From Dictyobacter kobayashii (lineage in GTDB: Bacteria > Chloroflexota > Ktedonobacteria > Ktedonobacterales > Ktedonobacteraceae), in NCBI RefSeq assembly GCF_003967555.1, contig NZ_BIFS01000001.1, forward strand, positions 2,418,001-2,482,000: DNA of 64,000 bases, in the 5' to 3' direction. This document shows, piece after piece, positions 1 through 9,900 of the stretch. How positions within the stretch are numbered: the stretch's first letter is position 1; every line of letters starts with the position of its first letter. The notes under the pieces are model-generated. The model was not told the origin of the DNA. It searched no databases and was given only the letters and a program-made list of their open reading frames with translations. A program made the translations under genes and the position numbers.

Positions 1-581
1 CGACCATCCAGTTCAATGTTAACACTCAACTGTGAAGTCACATTGTTATGCAGCTTCTCCCACGCACGGCCACTACTGGAATTCAGCTCAGCAGCCAGCG
101 CCTCTTCAGCGGGTGTCATCATATGGACCGACTGCTCTTTTGCGCGCCGCAGAATATAGGCATGGGCATGAGCAAGGGTTGAATGGGCGATCAGGCGCTC
201 GACATCCAATGAACCAAGCCAGGCTGTCAGGCGCGTCTCCAATTGAGACAACGACACCAGTGTATTCTCCAGTTCACTGGCACGCGCCTGCGCAACCTCA
301 TCGCGCGAATTGGTGCTCACAAAACAACTGATATATACGTAAATAGTCTTGGTACTCTCCAACACGGCATTGTAGCGCTCAATTACCGTCTCAAAGCTGT
401 GGATAATCTGGTCATCAACATTCAGATCGTCCTGTTTCTCGATATGGGAAGCATCGAAGAGCTGACCCAATGCTTCAATCTCTTGAATAGTTGCGGCCAA
501 GCCTCGCGCAAACTCGGGCGAATCCAGGCCCGGATACACCACATCCATGTTCCAATGGGGAAGAGATTGTGTCGTCGTCAC
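1..581 (-). CDS. pepF: Oligoendopeptidase F, N-terminal part (partial)
   Basis: The gene runs off the left edge; about 193 N-terminal residues are present. The visible part resembles the helical N-terminal domain of M3-family oligoendopeptidase F (zinc peptidases that cut short peptides in the cytoplasm), including the stretch TSQLSVNIELDG close to the window edge. The HEXXH zinc site lies further downstream in this family and is outside the window, so activity cannot be judged. The start is a GTG at 581-579, preceded by a GGAG box eight bases upstream. No other start with a ribosome site is seen. Family assignment is by recognition of the N-terminal domain only. Confidence 0.75.
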   Translation of the reverse strand, partial: MTTTQSLPHWNMDVVYPGLDSPEFARGLAATIQEIEALGQLFDASHIEKQDDLNVDDQIIHSFETVIERYNAVLESTKTIYVYISCFVSTNSRDEVAQARASELENTLVSLSQLETRLTAWLGSLDVERLIAHSTLAHAHAYILRRAKEQSVHMMTPAEEALAAELNSSSGRAWEKLHNNVTSQLSVNIELDG

Positions 582-697
582 GAAGTTTTCTCCTTTTTTC
601 CTCTCGATGAGACTAATGGAGATATTGTAGCATGTGACCTGCACCAATGAAAAATTTACGCTGCCTCAAGGCATAAAAAAGAAGCTTTTTTCACGGC

Positions 698-928
698 TCT
701 CCGTCCTTTAGTCTTACTGCGGCTGCCCTCAATCTCACTCGTCTAGACGCCTGGCTGATCGGGCTATCTTGGGCGAAAACCCAACAAGCCGCTTTTGTGC
801 GGCTTGTTCAACAGAGGGCCTAAATGAGGCCGTTTCTCGGGGTTCACCAGCAGTATCTTCTGAGGCCATATAAAACCTCATCGGGAATGGTGCGCTTACA
901 GCGCATGACGTTTCCTAAAGGACGGAGA
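698..928. other. Candidate structured RNA or hairpin-rich repeat in the pepF upstream gap
   Basis: The 449-base gap between pepF and the next gene holds no convincing ORF. It contains a 14-bp perfect inverted repeat, 698-711 pairing with 915-928 (core CTCCGTCCTTTAG), enclosing several hairpins: TTGGG/CCCAA near 769-784, a 10-bp stem with AAGCCGC/GCGGCTT near 783-808, TGAGG/CCTCA near 861-880 and TGCGC/GCGCA near 891-904. A closing helix around a multi-stem interior is what a structured RNA looks like. It does not match RNase P, tmRNA, SRP or 6S RNA by eye. A shorter copy of the same stem (CTCCGTCCTT/AAGGACGGAG) occurs near 3356-3382, so a repeat family is the alternative. Confidence 0.3.
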
Positions 929-1030
929 TCTGGTTGATATATACTAAAATATTGCAAATAGCTGGTCAGATTGTTATATTACTATAAGCACTACTATAGC
1001 ATTATTTTTTATAAGGAATAGATCATTCTA

Positions 1031-2194
1031 ATGATTAGGAACAAACACTCATTCCGCCTGGGATGCATTCTTCTCTGGATGGTCACACTCGGCTTCGTTT
1101 TTTTGGCTCAGCACCAGACAGCATTGGCGGCTCCAAAAATGAACAACGGGTACATGTTACCGATTGGCAAAATCACGCCCAGTTTTTCTTGCTTCACCTC
1201 CGGCATGGCACCGACCAATCTCCCCAACTCTCCCCTGACCGTCTCTTTTGAGATTGGAGCAAACTCAAATACACAGGTTGACTGGCAAAACTCTACTTTC
1301 ACGGTCACTTTTATTGGGGCGCAGACCTTTACGCGTGCCAACCTCAAAGCTAATAGCTCAGAGAGTGTCACCGTGCCAATGCCATCTGTTTTTGGCAGTT
1401 ATCAAGTTCAATGTATGTTTAATGGCACGAGCTTATTCAACTCGGCGGTAACTAATTCCTATTCCGGTCCAATACTGGTGAGTGCAAATCACCAGGTGGG
1501 CGGCATCCAGCTGTATACCAATCCCGCAAACCTGCAACCTGGCGCTTCTACTACCTGGAATGTTGTCGTATTGGGAGCGGCAGGCTTACCGGCTCCTACA
1601 GGCTATATCCACATACGCATTGGCAATTCGTATACAAGTATTGTTGCTCTGGGATCAGGCGGCACTGTTACCTTTCAAGCCAATGCTCCCTCACCTTTAG
1701 CGCCAATGATCACCGTTTTCTATGGTGGAGATCCGGTGTATGCAAATAGCAGCGCCAATTTCTCTTTGACGAATCCATCCTCCCCGACCAATGGTGGTAC
1801 TCCAGCTCAACCCACTCCCACTGGCGGTGGTACTCCAGCTCAACCCACTCCCACTGGCGGTGGTACGATGCCTCAATCTTCTTCAACAAATGGGGCAGGA
1901 GTTGTTAGCACGCCTGGTGTTTCGCCCACCCCTACAGCGACACATAAAGCCACGCCTACTCCTGTATCTACGGTTACCCCTACTCCTGCAGCCACAGCCA
2001 CGGCAACTGCTGTAAGTAGCATATCCGCAGAGAGCGACACATCTGCAGGATCATCTGGCAATCAAGGGAGCATTGTGCTCTGGATTGTGCTGGCGGTTGT
2101 CATCGGGTTAGCTGGCGCTGGTGCGGCCGGCTACATCCTGCTGCTACGCAAGCGCAAGTTCGCGGCTATGGCCCAGAGTAGTAAGAATATGTGA
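1031..2194 (+). CDS. Secreted, membrane-anchored surface protein with Pro/Thr-rich linker
   Basis: 387 residues. The N-terminus is a signal peptide (basic start, hydrophobic core about 10-27, AxA-like end near residue 33). Residues about 40-250 are Ser/Thr-rich beta-type sequence resembling tandem Ig-like (Big-type) domains, including a segment GYIHIRIGNSYTSIVALG typical of Ig-like repeats of bacterial surface proteins. Residues about 250-340 are a low-complexity Pro/Thr/Gly linker with two 11-residue repeats. A C-terminal membrane helix (about 347-372) ends in the basic RKRK stop-transfer signal, so the protein is displayed outside and anchored in the membrane. No enzyme motif is visible. 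The gene stands alone and ends before a strong terminator. Confidence 0.7.
   Translation: MIRNKHSFRLGCILLWMVTLGFVFLAQHQTALAAPKMNNGYMLPIGKITPSFSCFTSGMAPTNLPNSPLTVSFEIGANSNTQVDWQNSTFTVTFIGAQTFTRANLKANSSESVTVPMPSVFGSYQVQCMFNGTSLFNSAVTNSYSGPILVSANHQVGGIQLYTNPANLQPGASTTWNVVVLGAAGLPAPTGYIHIRIGNSYTSIVALGSGGTVTFQANAPSPLAPMITVFYGGDPVYANSSANFSLTNPSSPTNGGTPAQPTPTGGGTPAQPTPTGGGTMPQSSSTNGAGVVSTPGVSPTPTATHKATPTPVSTVTPTPAATATATAVSSISAESDTSAGSSGNQGSIVLWIVLAVVIGLAGAGAAGYILLLRKRKFAAMAQSSKNM
1793..1866 (+). repeat. 33-bp tandem repeat in the surface-protein linker
   Basis: A 33-bp unit starting GGTGGTACTCCAGCTC begins at 1793 and again at 1826, with the first 8 bases of a third copy at 1859. It is in frame and encodes the 11-residue repeats of the Pro/Thr linker, so copy-number change would alter linker length without a frameshift. 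Confidence 0.9.
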
Positions 2195-2265
2195 GTGTGG
2201 TGAGCTTAAGTCAAGGGGGGAGAATTTAAACCTTCAACAGGACTGTGAAAATATATAGAACAGAA

Positions 2266-2305
2266 AAGACTCCAGGATCTTTTTGTTGGAAGATCCTGGA
2301 GTCTT
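2266..2305 (+). terminator. Strong hairpin terminator after the surface-protein gene
   Basis: AAGACTCCAGGATCTT (2266-2281) pairs perfectly with 2290-2305 around an 8-base loop. The 16-bp stem lies 70 bases after the stop codon. There is only a short T-rich tail (TCTTCTT), so it may work less by the classic U-tract than by stem strength. Confidence 0.65.
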
Positions 2306-2418
2306 CTTAAAAAAGAATTTATCGGAGAGTATTATTTACACAGATTGGCACATGTGTCAGGATGCCCCACCTTTCTGGCTATATACCACTCGCTCTATCT
2401 CAGGATGTGTCTTACTCA

Positions 2419-2611
2419 CATTATCATGGGAAACGCGCCGCCCTTGTACGGACGTGCGCTGCCGCGCCCAAGCTTTTTTATAGCGTGATGTGCAAGCATA
2501 TGAGAAGCGGATTGCTCCCATACGAGCGTGCGCTGCCGCGCCCGTATTGTTTTTATAATGAGTTGTAGCAAATGTGCTCCGCACATTTGCTACAACTCAT
2601 TATAAAAACAA
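2419..2611. repeat. Dispersed hairpin element, copies A1 and A2
   Basis: Two heads of the dispersed family lie in series. The first starts at TTATCATGGGAA (2421) and carries GACGTGCGCTGCCGCGCCC then a T-run (2451-2480). The second carries GAGCGTGCGCTGCCGCGCCC (2524-2543) followed by T-run and a 31-bp perfect stem: 2547-2577 pairs with 2581-2611 around the loop TCC. The first head has lost its long stem. The rest of the gap from 2195 to 2659 holds only the upstream terminator and a palindrome. Confidence 0.85.
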
Positions 2612-2640
2612 TTTTAAGCACCGAAGGTGCGAAAACGCAT

Positions 2641-2672
2641 GCAAAAACACTAGCTCGAGCTAGTGTTTTTGC
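2641..2672. terminator. 32-bp perfect palindrome at the end of the 2660-3061 gene
   Basis: A perfect palindrome centred on CTCGAG (arms GCAAAAACACTAGCTC). The TAG stop codon of the minus-strand gene lies inside it, and on that strand the stem is flanked by A- and T-runs, so it probably serves as its terminator. Confidence 0.55.
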
Positions 2673-3061
2673 TCGGCCTTTTGATTTACTTTATCTGGGG
2701 CCCGCGAGGTCATGGGATCGATCGGGGTGTTTTCAATGCTTCGATGTTCGCGCGGGCTGTCCATGTCCCCAATGCTTTTATTTGCCTGGCCCGGCGTACG
2801 CCCACCTAAGGCTCCCTGATCTGGTTGATCGCTAGCACCGGTTGCTCCTGAAGCAGACTGCTGATCTGGAGGAGCCGTATCTGTATCATTGGCCACCCCG
2901 CGATCCGCCGCCGTATTCTCTGCGGCAGTTTCAGTTTGATTATTAGCTTTCCCCGTGTCACCCTTATCGGGAATACTCCCTCCACCAACCTCCGCCAGGT
3001 CTCGTTCATTGGCTACATGTTTCGAGCCAGTTTCGAAATCACGATCTTTATCCTGCTCCAT
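2660..3061 (-). CDS. Hydrophilic, probably disordered protein of unknown function
   Basis: 133 residues, very rich in Asp, Glu, Asn, Gln, Gly and Thr with almost no hydrophobic core, so it is predicted to be unstructured. I do not recognise a family. It has an acceptable ribosome site (AAAGGA, then ATG 11 bases on) and its stop lies in a terminator-like palindrome, which supports a real gene. A second small hydrophilic gene of the same character is at 40346-40597; both resemble stress- or desiccation-type disordered proteins in composition only. Confidence 0.5.
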   Translation of the reverse strand: MEQDKDRDFETGSKHVANERDLAEVGGGSIPDKGDTGKANNQTETAAENTAADRGVANDTDTAPPDQQSASGATGASDQPDQGALGGRTPGQANKSIGDMDSPREHRSIENTPIDPMTSRAPDKVNQKAEQKH

Positions 3062-3244
3062 GCCTCTCTATCCTTTCGACTCTCTTTATCGGTCTTATTT
3101 CAAATCATTACTTTTCTAACAATATCGTGCATATACTTATAACAACACTTCTATCATAACATCCACTTCATATGCCAAGTCAACAAATAAAGCACAACTA
3201 TAACAAAGACTCATGAAAAATTAATCTATCCAACTAATTAAAAG

Positions 3245-3420
3245 GAAAAGTGGGGGCTATGTCCTTTAAGGGAAAGCGGGTGCAGGGGCGGCAGCCCCTG
3301 ACGGAGCGCGATGGCAGGCATGCTGGGGCATGCCAGTCCTCGCCACCCCACCCCCTCTCCGTCCTTCCAGGGGAAGGACGGAGAACTGAAAAGTGTTCCT
3401 TTTCAGCAGCTTCAATCGTA
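3245..3420. repeat. GC-rich hairpin cluster in an AT-rich gap
   Basis: The gap 3062-3483 is AT-rich except for this island. It holds consecutive perfect hairpins: CAGGGGC/GCCCCTG (about 3282-3300), GGCATGC/GCATGCC (about 3317-3334), a 12-bp stem CTCCGTCCTTCC/GGAAGGACGGAG (about 3356-3382) and CTGAAAAG/CTTTTCAG (about 3384-3405). A related island with GCGGGGGCGCAGCCCCCG is at about 56.05 kb, so this is probably a genome-wide intergenic repeat. No ORF with a ribosome site is seen in it. Confidence 0.5.
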
Positions 3421-3483
3421 AGAAATTTTACTGTATACTACTATGCTATTATGATCTAATTGCCAGCTAGAAAGGCTTGACTT

Positions 3484-4011
3484 ATGACAATGACTGATAA
3501 GACACGTACCATGATTACATTTAAAGCGGAGGGTCATAAGTTTACATATCGTATTGGCGGTATCGCTATTCATGAGGGACGCGTACTCTGCCAGAAGGCT
3601 ACGCTTGATCCCAGAGGTACTTTCTGGTTCTTACCGGGTGGGCGTGCCGAACTGGGAGAGAGCTCTCAGGAGACATTACGGCGTGAGATTCAGGAAGAGT
3701 TAGGTGAAGAGGCCCACATCGGACGCTTGCTCTATGTAGTGGAGAACTTCTTTTCCGATAAAGTAGATCACCATGAGGTGGGACTCTACTTTGAGCTGTC
3801 TTTCCCGGAAGATTCTTATCTGTATCAGCACCCGGGGCCCTTTGAACTTCCGGAAGAGTTGGAGAACCATCCAATGATTTTTGAATGGCTCCCCATCGCG
3901 GAACTGCCAGAAAAATTATGGGTGCGTCCAAACTTTTTCTGTACAGCCCTCCAGGCTCTACCGGACTATACCCAGCATGTCATCTTAACCAATGACGCTA
4001 ATCCTCATTAA
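3484..4011 (+). CDS. Nudix hydrolase
   Basis: 175 residues, the usual size for a single Nudix domain. The Nudix box is clear at residues 53-75: G53, E59, then RE at 67-68 and EE at 71-72 followed by LG, which bind the Mg2+ ions that activate water for cleaving a nucleoside diphosphate linked to another moiety. The final hydrophobic position is Glu, a small deviation. The substrate cannot be told from sequence. The start has AAAGG eight bases upstream. Its last 14 bases overlap the 3' end of the convergent permease gene, so the two mRNAs are complementary at their ends. Confidence 0.85.
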   Translation: MTMTDKTRTMITFKAEGHKFTYRIGGIAIHEGRVLCQKATLDPRGTFWFLPGGRAELGESSQETLRREIQEELGEEAHIGRLLYVVENFFSDKVDHHEVGLYFELSFPEDSYLYQHPGPFELPEELENHPMIFEWLPIAELPEKLWVRPNFFCTALQALPDYTQHVILTNDANPH

Positions 4012-6979
4012 GACGCAAGGTCATCGCCATCGACGGACTGGAGACAATCCTTACCATCATCCCTAGCGCCAGGATACACACGGCCACGAGTAGCGCCAGG
4101 CCGATACCCAGCAGCGTGGGGATGATGATTTGAATCGGTGGGATGTTTTGTGCAAAGAAGAATTCGTCGCTCGACAATTGTTGTCCCGGTGCGCTGGTAA
4201 AGAGCAGGGATGGCACAACCATCCATGACAACAGGGCACCGAAGAGGACGCCCAGGATTATCGCGGTCGCATAGATAATGCTCTGTTCCCAGGTCAGGGT
4301 ATTAGCAATATTGCGTGGCGAGGCTCCCAGGGCGCGCAGTAGCGCAAAGTTGGTCAGGCGATCACGCGCACTGAGCCATGAGGCGACCAGGTTCCCAATC
4401 AGGACCAGTAAGAGGGCAACCACCGGTCCGAGCGCCAGGATACCCATAACCTGTAGATACAGCGGCTCTTTATGCAATGTGTCGATCATCTGGCGTCGAT
4501 CACTCATATCAGAGGTCTGGACCTGCAAAGTACTGCGAATGGTCTGCAGGTCCGCAGCATTATCACTGGTACGTAACCAGATGGTTGTCAGCTGGAATGG
4601 TTCCGCGCCATTCTTATTTATTTCCAGATTATAAATCCTGCCATAGCTTTTAGCATCTACCAATACGCCTATCGGGCTACTCTGGGTTGGTATCTGTTGT
4701 ACCTGCGCCATCACGCGGAAGTAGAAAGGATTGTCCGCGTTGTTTTGATCAGTCAGGCTAAATTTATCACCTACCTTAAGATGATATTGCTGAAAAAATG
4801 ACTGATCAATAATGGCCGGTATCTCTTTTTTGCTGAGGGCATCAGCACGTTTAGCGGCCAGTTGTTGCATTAAAGTGGACAATGACTGGCTACTATTATT
4901 GGCTGGCCAGGCAGCGGTCTGAGCGTAGGTATCGGCATCTACCGTCAGTAAGTTGACCGCCCCTTCCTGCTGACCAATCTGGGTCGAGAAGTAGCTGCCC
5001 AGCGATGCTCCCTGTACACCAGCCAGATGTTGATAGGATGCCAGCGTCCGGGGCAATGTTGCCAGGGTGACACTACTGGCCAGGTTAGCTTTGAAATCCG
5101 CGCCCACGACATGCTCTGCCACATCGTTTGCCCGTTGGATCTGCGAGGCATAAAAGATTAGCGCAAACATTGAGAAGGCGGTCGCCAACGAGAGGAGCAT
5201 GGTCATACGCACCGATTGGCGCGGCGAGCGTGCAAGTTGGGCCAGTGCCACCATAGAGGAGGCGCCGCGACTACGCTGTGTGGCCAGCCAGGAGCCAAAG
5301 CGTAACAGCGATGGAAAGAAGCGCAGAAAGACCAGGATGGCCGCCAGGATGGTACACACTGTACGTGCCAGCACCAGGGGCGAGAGCAAGACGAGTCTCA
5401 ATTTGGCATCCAGCACATCGGTATTGGTCAGGTAGAGCGTAATCAGGTAGCCAGCGACCATGAGCACAATAACCATTACATCCAGATTCATGCGCAGCCA
5501 GAATGGACGCTGCGTCGAGCGACTGGACTCGCGGCGGATCGCCAGTACGTCCAGCGAGGTCATGTGGTTTATGGCAAAGACCAGCACCACCACTACGACT
5601 AATACCGTCACCAGCGCATACCAGCCAACCGAAAGGATCAGTGGCCAGGGATCTTGTAGAACCAGCTCGATAGCTGGATAATCCTGGACCGGCAAGAGCC
5701 AGTGTCCCAGCAGACGGGCCACAGGTAATGCCAGTATTGGCCCCAGGATCAGTGCCACCAGGGCCAGGCCACCACCCTGGAGTAGCAAGGAGCCGAAGAC
5801 CTGTCCCCGGCTGGCCCCACGACTGCGTAAAACGGCCAGTTCCCCGGCCTGGCGCTCAACCAGTAAATCAGTCATCAATGAGACAAAGTAGAGCAACAAC
5901 AAGAATATGACCAGTATCAGACCCATTGAGGGTAGCTGTGCAATCGATATTTGATCCTGATAATAATGGCTTAAGTCGGTGGTAGGCACAGTGGTATGTA
6001 TATTCGTCATACCATATTGCTGACTGAGCGCATTGTTAGAACTGCTGGCACTTTGAAAGATATTTAACGTTGTGATTAACGTATCGAGTTGATCACCCTG
6101 AATTTTGTCTGGATTTAAGGCATAGAACCACGAAACATGCAGAGGATTAGCTATCGTTATCAAATTGCTGCTATCGATATTCTGGTTCTGGCCAGGTTTA
6201 TCCTCCAGAGGAACAAACTGCGATAGGGTAGAGATCAGGGTTTCATTGGCGGCCAGGGCATAATAGCTCACGCGATTATCAGCTCTTCCTTTATCCCCTT
6301 GTACGGGATTAAAGAGCATACCACGCCAATAGGGGGTGTTTTCAGGAGATTGGATCAGCCCCACGACCTTAAGGGGCAGCGGAACCTCTTTCAGGAGCAT
6401 ATAATTGCGCGTTACATCCATCTCGACATAAAAGGTTGAGCCGAGTTGAACATGTAAGCCCTGCGCCGTATCAGGAGTAAGGACGACCTCAATTGTTTGA
6501 TCTGTAGCAGTATGGCTTTTATTTATCTCCTGTGGCAGCCGCCCACTCAACAGGTGTATATGCTGGCTGGCCGGCCCCATCTCGCTTCCATTAAGGGTGA
6601 GACTATTGCCATTCGTCTTAAGCTGACCTGCTGTAGAAGGCGTAGTCAGCAATGACAAAGGATCAGAGGTGACAGAAAAGCGCGTCTGCTGAACATCCAG
6701 ATAACGATTTAGCATTGAACTAGCGCTACCACCTACCGCAGTCCCGGCTGCTTGCACCCGGTCAAGAAAAGGCCGATTGGTATCGGCAGTCACAACAATA
6801 TTGATATTATCCTGACTGGCTTTAAGTTCACTGCGCAAGCCGGCCGTGGTAGCGATTTTAGCATAGATCGGAGCCACGCACACAAAAACTACCGCGGCCA
6901 ATATTCCCAATCCGACAATGCAGAGCAACCATTTGGTTCTCCGTAGCTGCCAGAATGCTAAGGTAAATACCGAAGACAT
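3998..6979 (-). CDS. FtsX-like ABC transporter permease
   Basis: 993 residues from the ATG at 6979, which has AGGAAGAGG upstream and lies 17 bases after the previous gene's stop; longer readings into that gene are unsupported. One N-terminal membrane helix, a long extracytoplasmic domain, then an FtsX-type block containing the conserved pattern LAVLRSRGASRGQV, a second extracytoplasmic domain and a second FtsX block (NFALLRALGASPRNI) with terminal helices. This is the MacB/FtsX-type architecture of large permeases that move lipids, lipoproteins or peptides or transmit force across the membrane. It is a paralogue of the gene directly upstream (6997-10080); both end in LRxNED. No ATPase gene is beside them. 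Confidence 0.85.
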   Translation of the reverse strand: MSSVFTLAFWQLRRTKWLLCIVGLGILAAVVFVCVAPIYAKIATTAGLRSELKASQDNINIVVTADTNRPFLDRVQAAGTAVGGSASSMLNRYLDVQQTRFSVTSDPLSLLTTPSTAGQLKTNGNSLTLNGSEMGPASQHIHLLSGRLPQEINKSHTATDQTIEVVLTPDTAQGLHVQLGSTFYVEMDVTRNYMLLKEVPLPLKVVGLIQSPENTPYWRGMLFNPVQGDKGRADNRVSYYALAANETLISTLSQFVPLEDKPGQNQNIDSSNLITIANPLHVSWFYALNPDKIQGDQLDTLITTLNIFQSASSSNNALSQQYGMTNIHTTVPTTDLSHYYQDQISIAQLPSMGLILVIFLLLLYFVSLMTDLLVERQAGELAVLRSRGASRGQVFGSLLLQGGGLALVALILGPILALPVARLLGHWLLPVQDYPAIELVLQDPWPLILSVGWYALVTVLVVVVVLVFAINHMTSLDVLAIRRESSRSTQRPFWLRMNLDVMVIVLMVAGYLITLYLTNTDVLDAKLRLVLLSPLVLARTVCTILAAILVFLRFFPSLLRFGSWLATQRSRGASSMVALAQLARSPRQSVRMTMLLSLATAFSMFALIFYASQIQRANDVAEHVVGADFKANLASSVTLATLPRTLASYQHLAGVQGASLGSYFSTQIGQQEGAVNLLTVDADTYAQTAAWPANNSSQSLSTLMQQLAAKRADALSKKEIPAIIDQSFFQQYHLKVGDKFSLTDQNNADNPFYFRVMAQVQQIPTQSSPIGVLVDAKSYGRIYNLEINKNGAEPFQLTTIWLRTSDNAADLQTIRSTLQVQTSDMSDRRQMIDTLHKEPLYLQVMGILALGPVVALLLVLIGNLVASWLSARDRLTNFALLRALGASPRNIANTLTWEQSIIYATAIILGVLFGALLSWMVVPSLLFTSAPGQQLSSDEFFFAQNIPPIQIIIPTLLGIGLALLVAVCILALGMMVRIVSSPSMAMTLRLNED

Positions 6980-6996
6980 GAATGACCTCTTCCTAT

Positions 6997-9900
6997 TTAA
7001 TCTTCGTTTATACGTAAGGTCGCCGCCAGGGAAGGCTTTGAGATCACACGCAACATCATACTCAATGCCAGTACACAAATAACGATCAGAATGGCAAACC
7101 CAACTCCCAGCAAGGCTGGCACAATAATCTGCACGGGTGGGATACTCTGCGCCTGGTAGAACTGATCCAGCGTGGTCTGCGGACTGGTTGAACTGGAGAA
7201 GATCAATGAGGGCACCGCCATCCAGGATAGTACGGCACCAAAGATGGCCCCGAGCAGTATGGCGATAGCATAGACGATCGTTTGTTCCCAGGCCAGGGTA
7301 CTGGCAATATTGCCTGGGGTAGCTCCCAGGGCACGCATAATCGCAAAGTTGGTCAGGCGATCTCGGGCCTGCAACCATGAGGCTATCAAGCATCCCAGCA
7401 GAACCAGCAGCAGGGCCACCGCAGGCCCAAGCGCCAGGATACCGAGCAGCTGAATATACAATGGCTCTCGCCGCAGATTTTCTACTAACTGGCGCCGATC
7501 ATTGAATGAGGCCAGTTGTCGTTGATTGCCATTGATCAATTCACGGCGAATTTGTGTTAGCTGTGTGGCATCATCCGTAGTACGTAACCAGATCTGATTG
7601 ATGGCTAATGGTTGACTACCAACAGGATTGGCGATCCGATCATAGAGCTTCTGATACGCACGCAGATCCACCAATACGCTATTGGGGATTGTCATAGTGG
7701 GCACGTATTTAACAATGGTAGTGACTTTAAAGGGGATTATATTCGTGCCATCAGCGGTCGCTGAGAGGGCAAATTTACTGCCCGGACTCAAGTGATAGGC
7801 GCTGGCCATCGCTTGATCGATCAGTGCTGGCACTACTTGTTCGTGGTCTTCCGAAGTACGGCCTTGAGACAGTTGCTGCATCAATGCCGGCAGGGGCTGA
7901 GACGCGTTATCGGATGGCCAGTAGACAACATTTTTGTATGTATCGGCATCGACAGCCACAAAATTTACATATGCCTGCCGGTCGGCCAGATTAAGCTTAT
8001 CAACATATCCAACCGAGACGCCCTGTACCCCTTTTAGCTGACTATATGCTTTAATCTGATCATTCATGATTGCCGCGTCTGGCGGATAAAAAAAGGTCCC
8101 CGAGAAATCAGCACCCACTGTATGCGCCGCCTCATCATTGGTGCGCTGAATCTGGGAAGCGGAAAAGACCAGCGCGAACAGGGCAAAGGCTGTGGCCAGG
8201 GCGAATAATAAAGCCATGCGCAACGATTGACGCGGTGAACGCGAGAGTTGGGCCAGAGCCAGCACAGAGGATGCTCCTCGATCGCGCCGCGTGGCCCAGT
8301 TGGAACCCCAACGTAATAAATACGGGAAGAAGCGTAAGAAGAGCAGTATGGCGGCGATGATAGTAAAAATCGCCCGGGCCATAATCAGTGGCGAGAGCAA
8401 TATCAGGCGCAGGTGCGGGTCCAATGTATCCGAACTGGTGAGATAGAAGGAGACCCCATAGCCAACCACCATCACGATCACAGCAAGCAGATCCAGCCTG
8501 AAGCGCAATTGGAAGGATTTATGAGTAGAGCGCCCCGTTTCACGTCTCAAGGCCAATACGTCTAAGGCCGTCGCCTGATAGATAGCTATCATTAAGGCTA
8601 CCAGAACGACCACTACAGTAATCACGGCATAGCCGCTCACCGACAGGCCTGCACTTATCCAGTTGGCTAAAACCGCACCGATTGCCCCATAATCTGCGGC
8701 CGACAACATCAGTAGACTTAGTCCAGCTGTAGCAGGAATGGCCAGTATCACCCCTAACAACAAAGCCAGCAAGCTCACTATAGTACCCTGGATCATCAAT
8801 GCGCCAAAGACCTGGCCTCGGCTTCCACCACGGCTACGCACGATAGCCAGCGCGGGAGCCTGGCGCTCAACCAGCAGGTCCGCCATCAAAGTCACAAAAT
8901 AGAGCAAGAGGCTAAAAATCATGATTACCAGGCTCAGCGCCGGCACTTGCGAAACCGCCAGCTGGCTCCGATAAGCTGCCAGCGCATCAATAGGAACGAA
9001 TGTATGTATTCCAGTCAGACCATAACTTAATAACATGATATCAGTGGGGGTACGGTGAAACTGAAATGAATGCAATGCTGACAGTAAAAAATCTAATTGA
9101 TCATTGGAGATAGTTTGTGGGTCTAAAGAATAATACCAGGTAATGGTCATTGGGTTAATCAAAGGATGCCCCGGTGGCTGTACAGGTGTGATGTTATCAT
9201 CCATTGGACTGATAGGTCTGGTATCTGGTTTGTCTGTTTTTGGAATAAAACGCGAGAAGGTGCTGACCAGCGTCTCATTAGAGACGACAGCCTTATATGC
9301 GAAAGGACCATCAGGCCGCGAAGTGAGAGAAGATTTCGCTAAATTATCTCCATGCCAGAAAGGATCTTTGCCATCCAGATCATGGAAGATGCCGACAACC
9401 ATGATTGGAATGACGTGCCAGGCAACTGCTTTACCACCTGCGCCTGGTTCAGCGGTCGCTACCCGGGTATAGAGCTGTGAGCCAACCTTCACCTGCAAAC
9501 TAATGGCCGCATTCTCAGGCAAGGCAATCTCAATGCTGCTATCAGAATCTGTATACGCCTTTAAATGTGTAGCTGGCAAGCGGCCCTGGAATAGCGAAAC
9601 GTGTTTTCCATTCGCCACCGCCGTCATATCTGTGCCTTCTAAGGCTAATTGATCCATTAAAGCTTTGCTACCGATAACCAGAGGAGACCGCTGATAGATG
9701 GGTAGTGAGACGACCTCCGTGGTCATTTGCTGTTTACTATCATCCAGATACGGTTGAATAGACTGCATCGCCAGGTCGTCTTGAATAAAGCTATCCGTCA
9801 CTGGCTGCAAACTATCCCAAAAAGGTATGGGGTCCTGGCTGATAATAGAAATACTGGCATTGCCCGGGGTAGCACTCAAAGCTTCCTGCAGGCCAGCGGT

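Noticed and set aside
699..927. RNase P RNA, tmRNA, SRP RNA, 6S RNA or a known riboswitch
   Set aside because: Searched by eye for the conserved cores of each; none is present on either strand.
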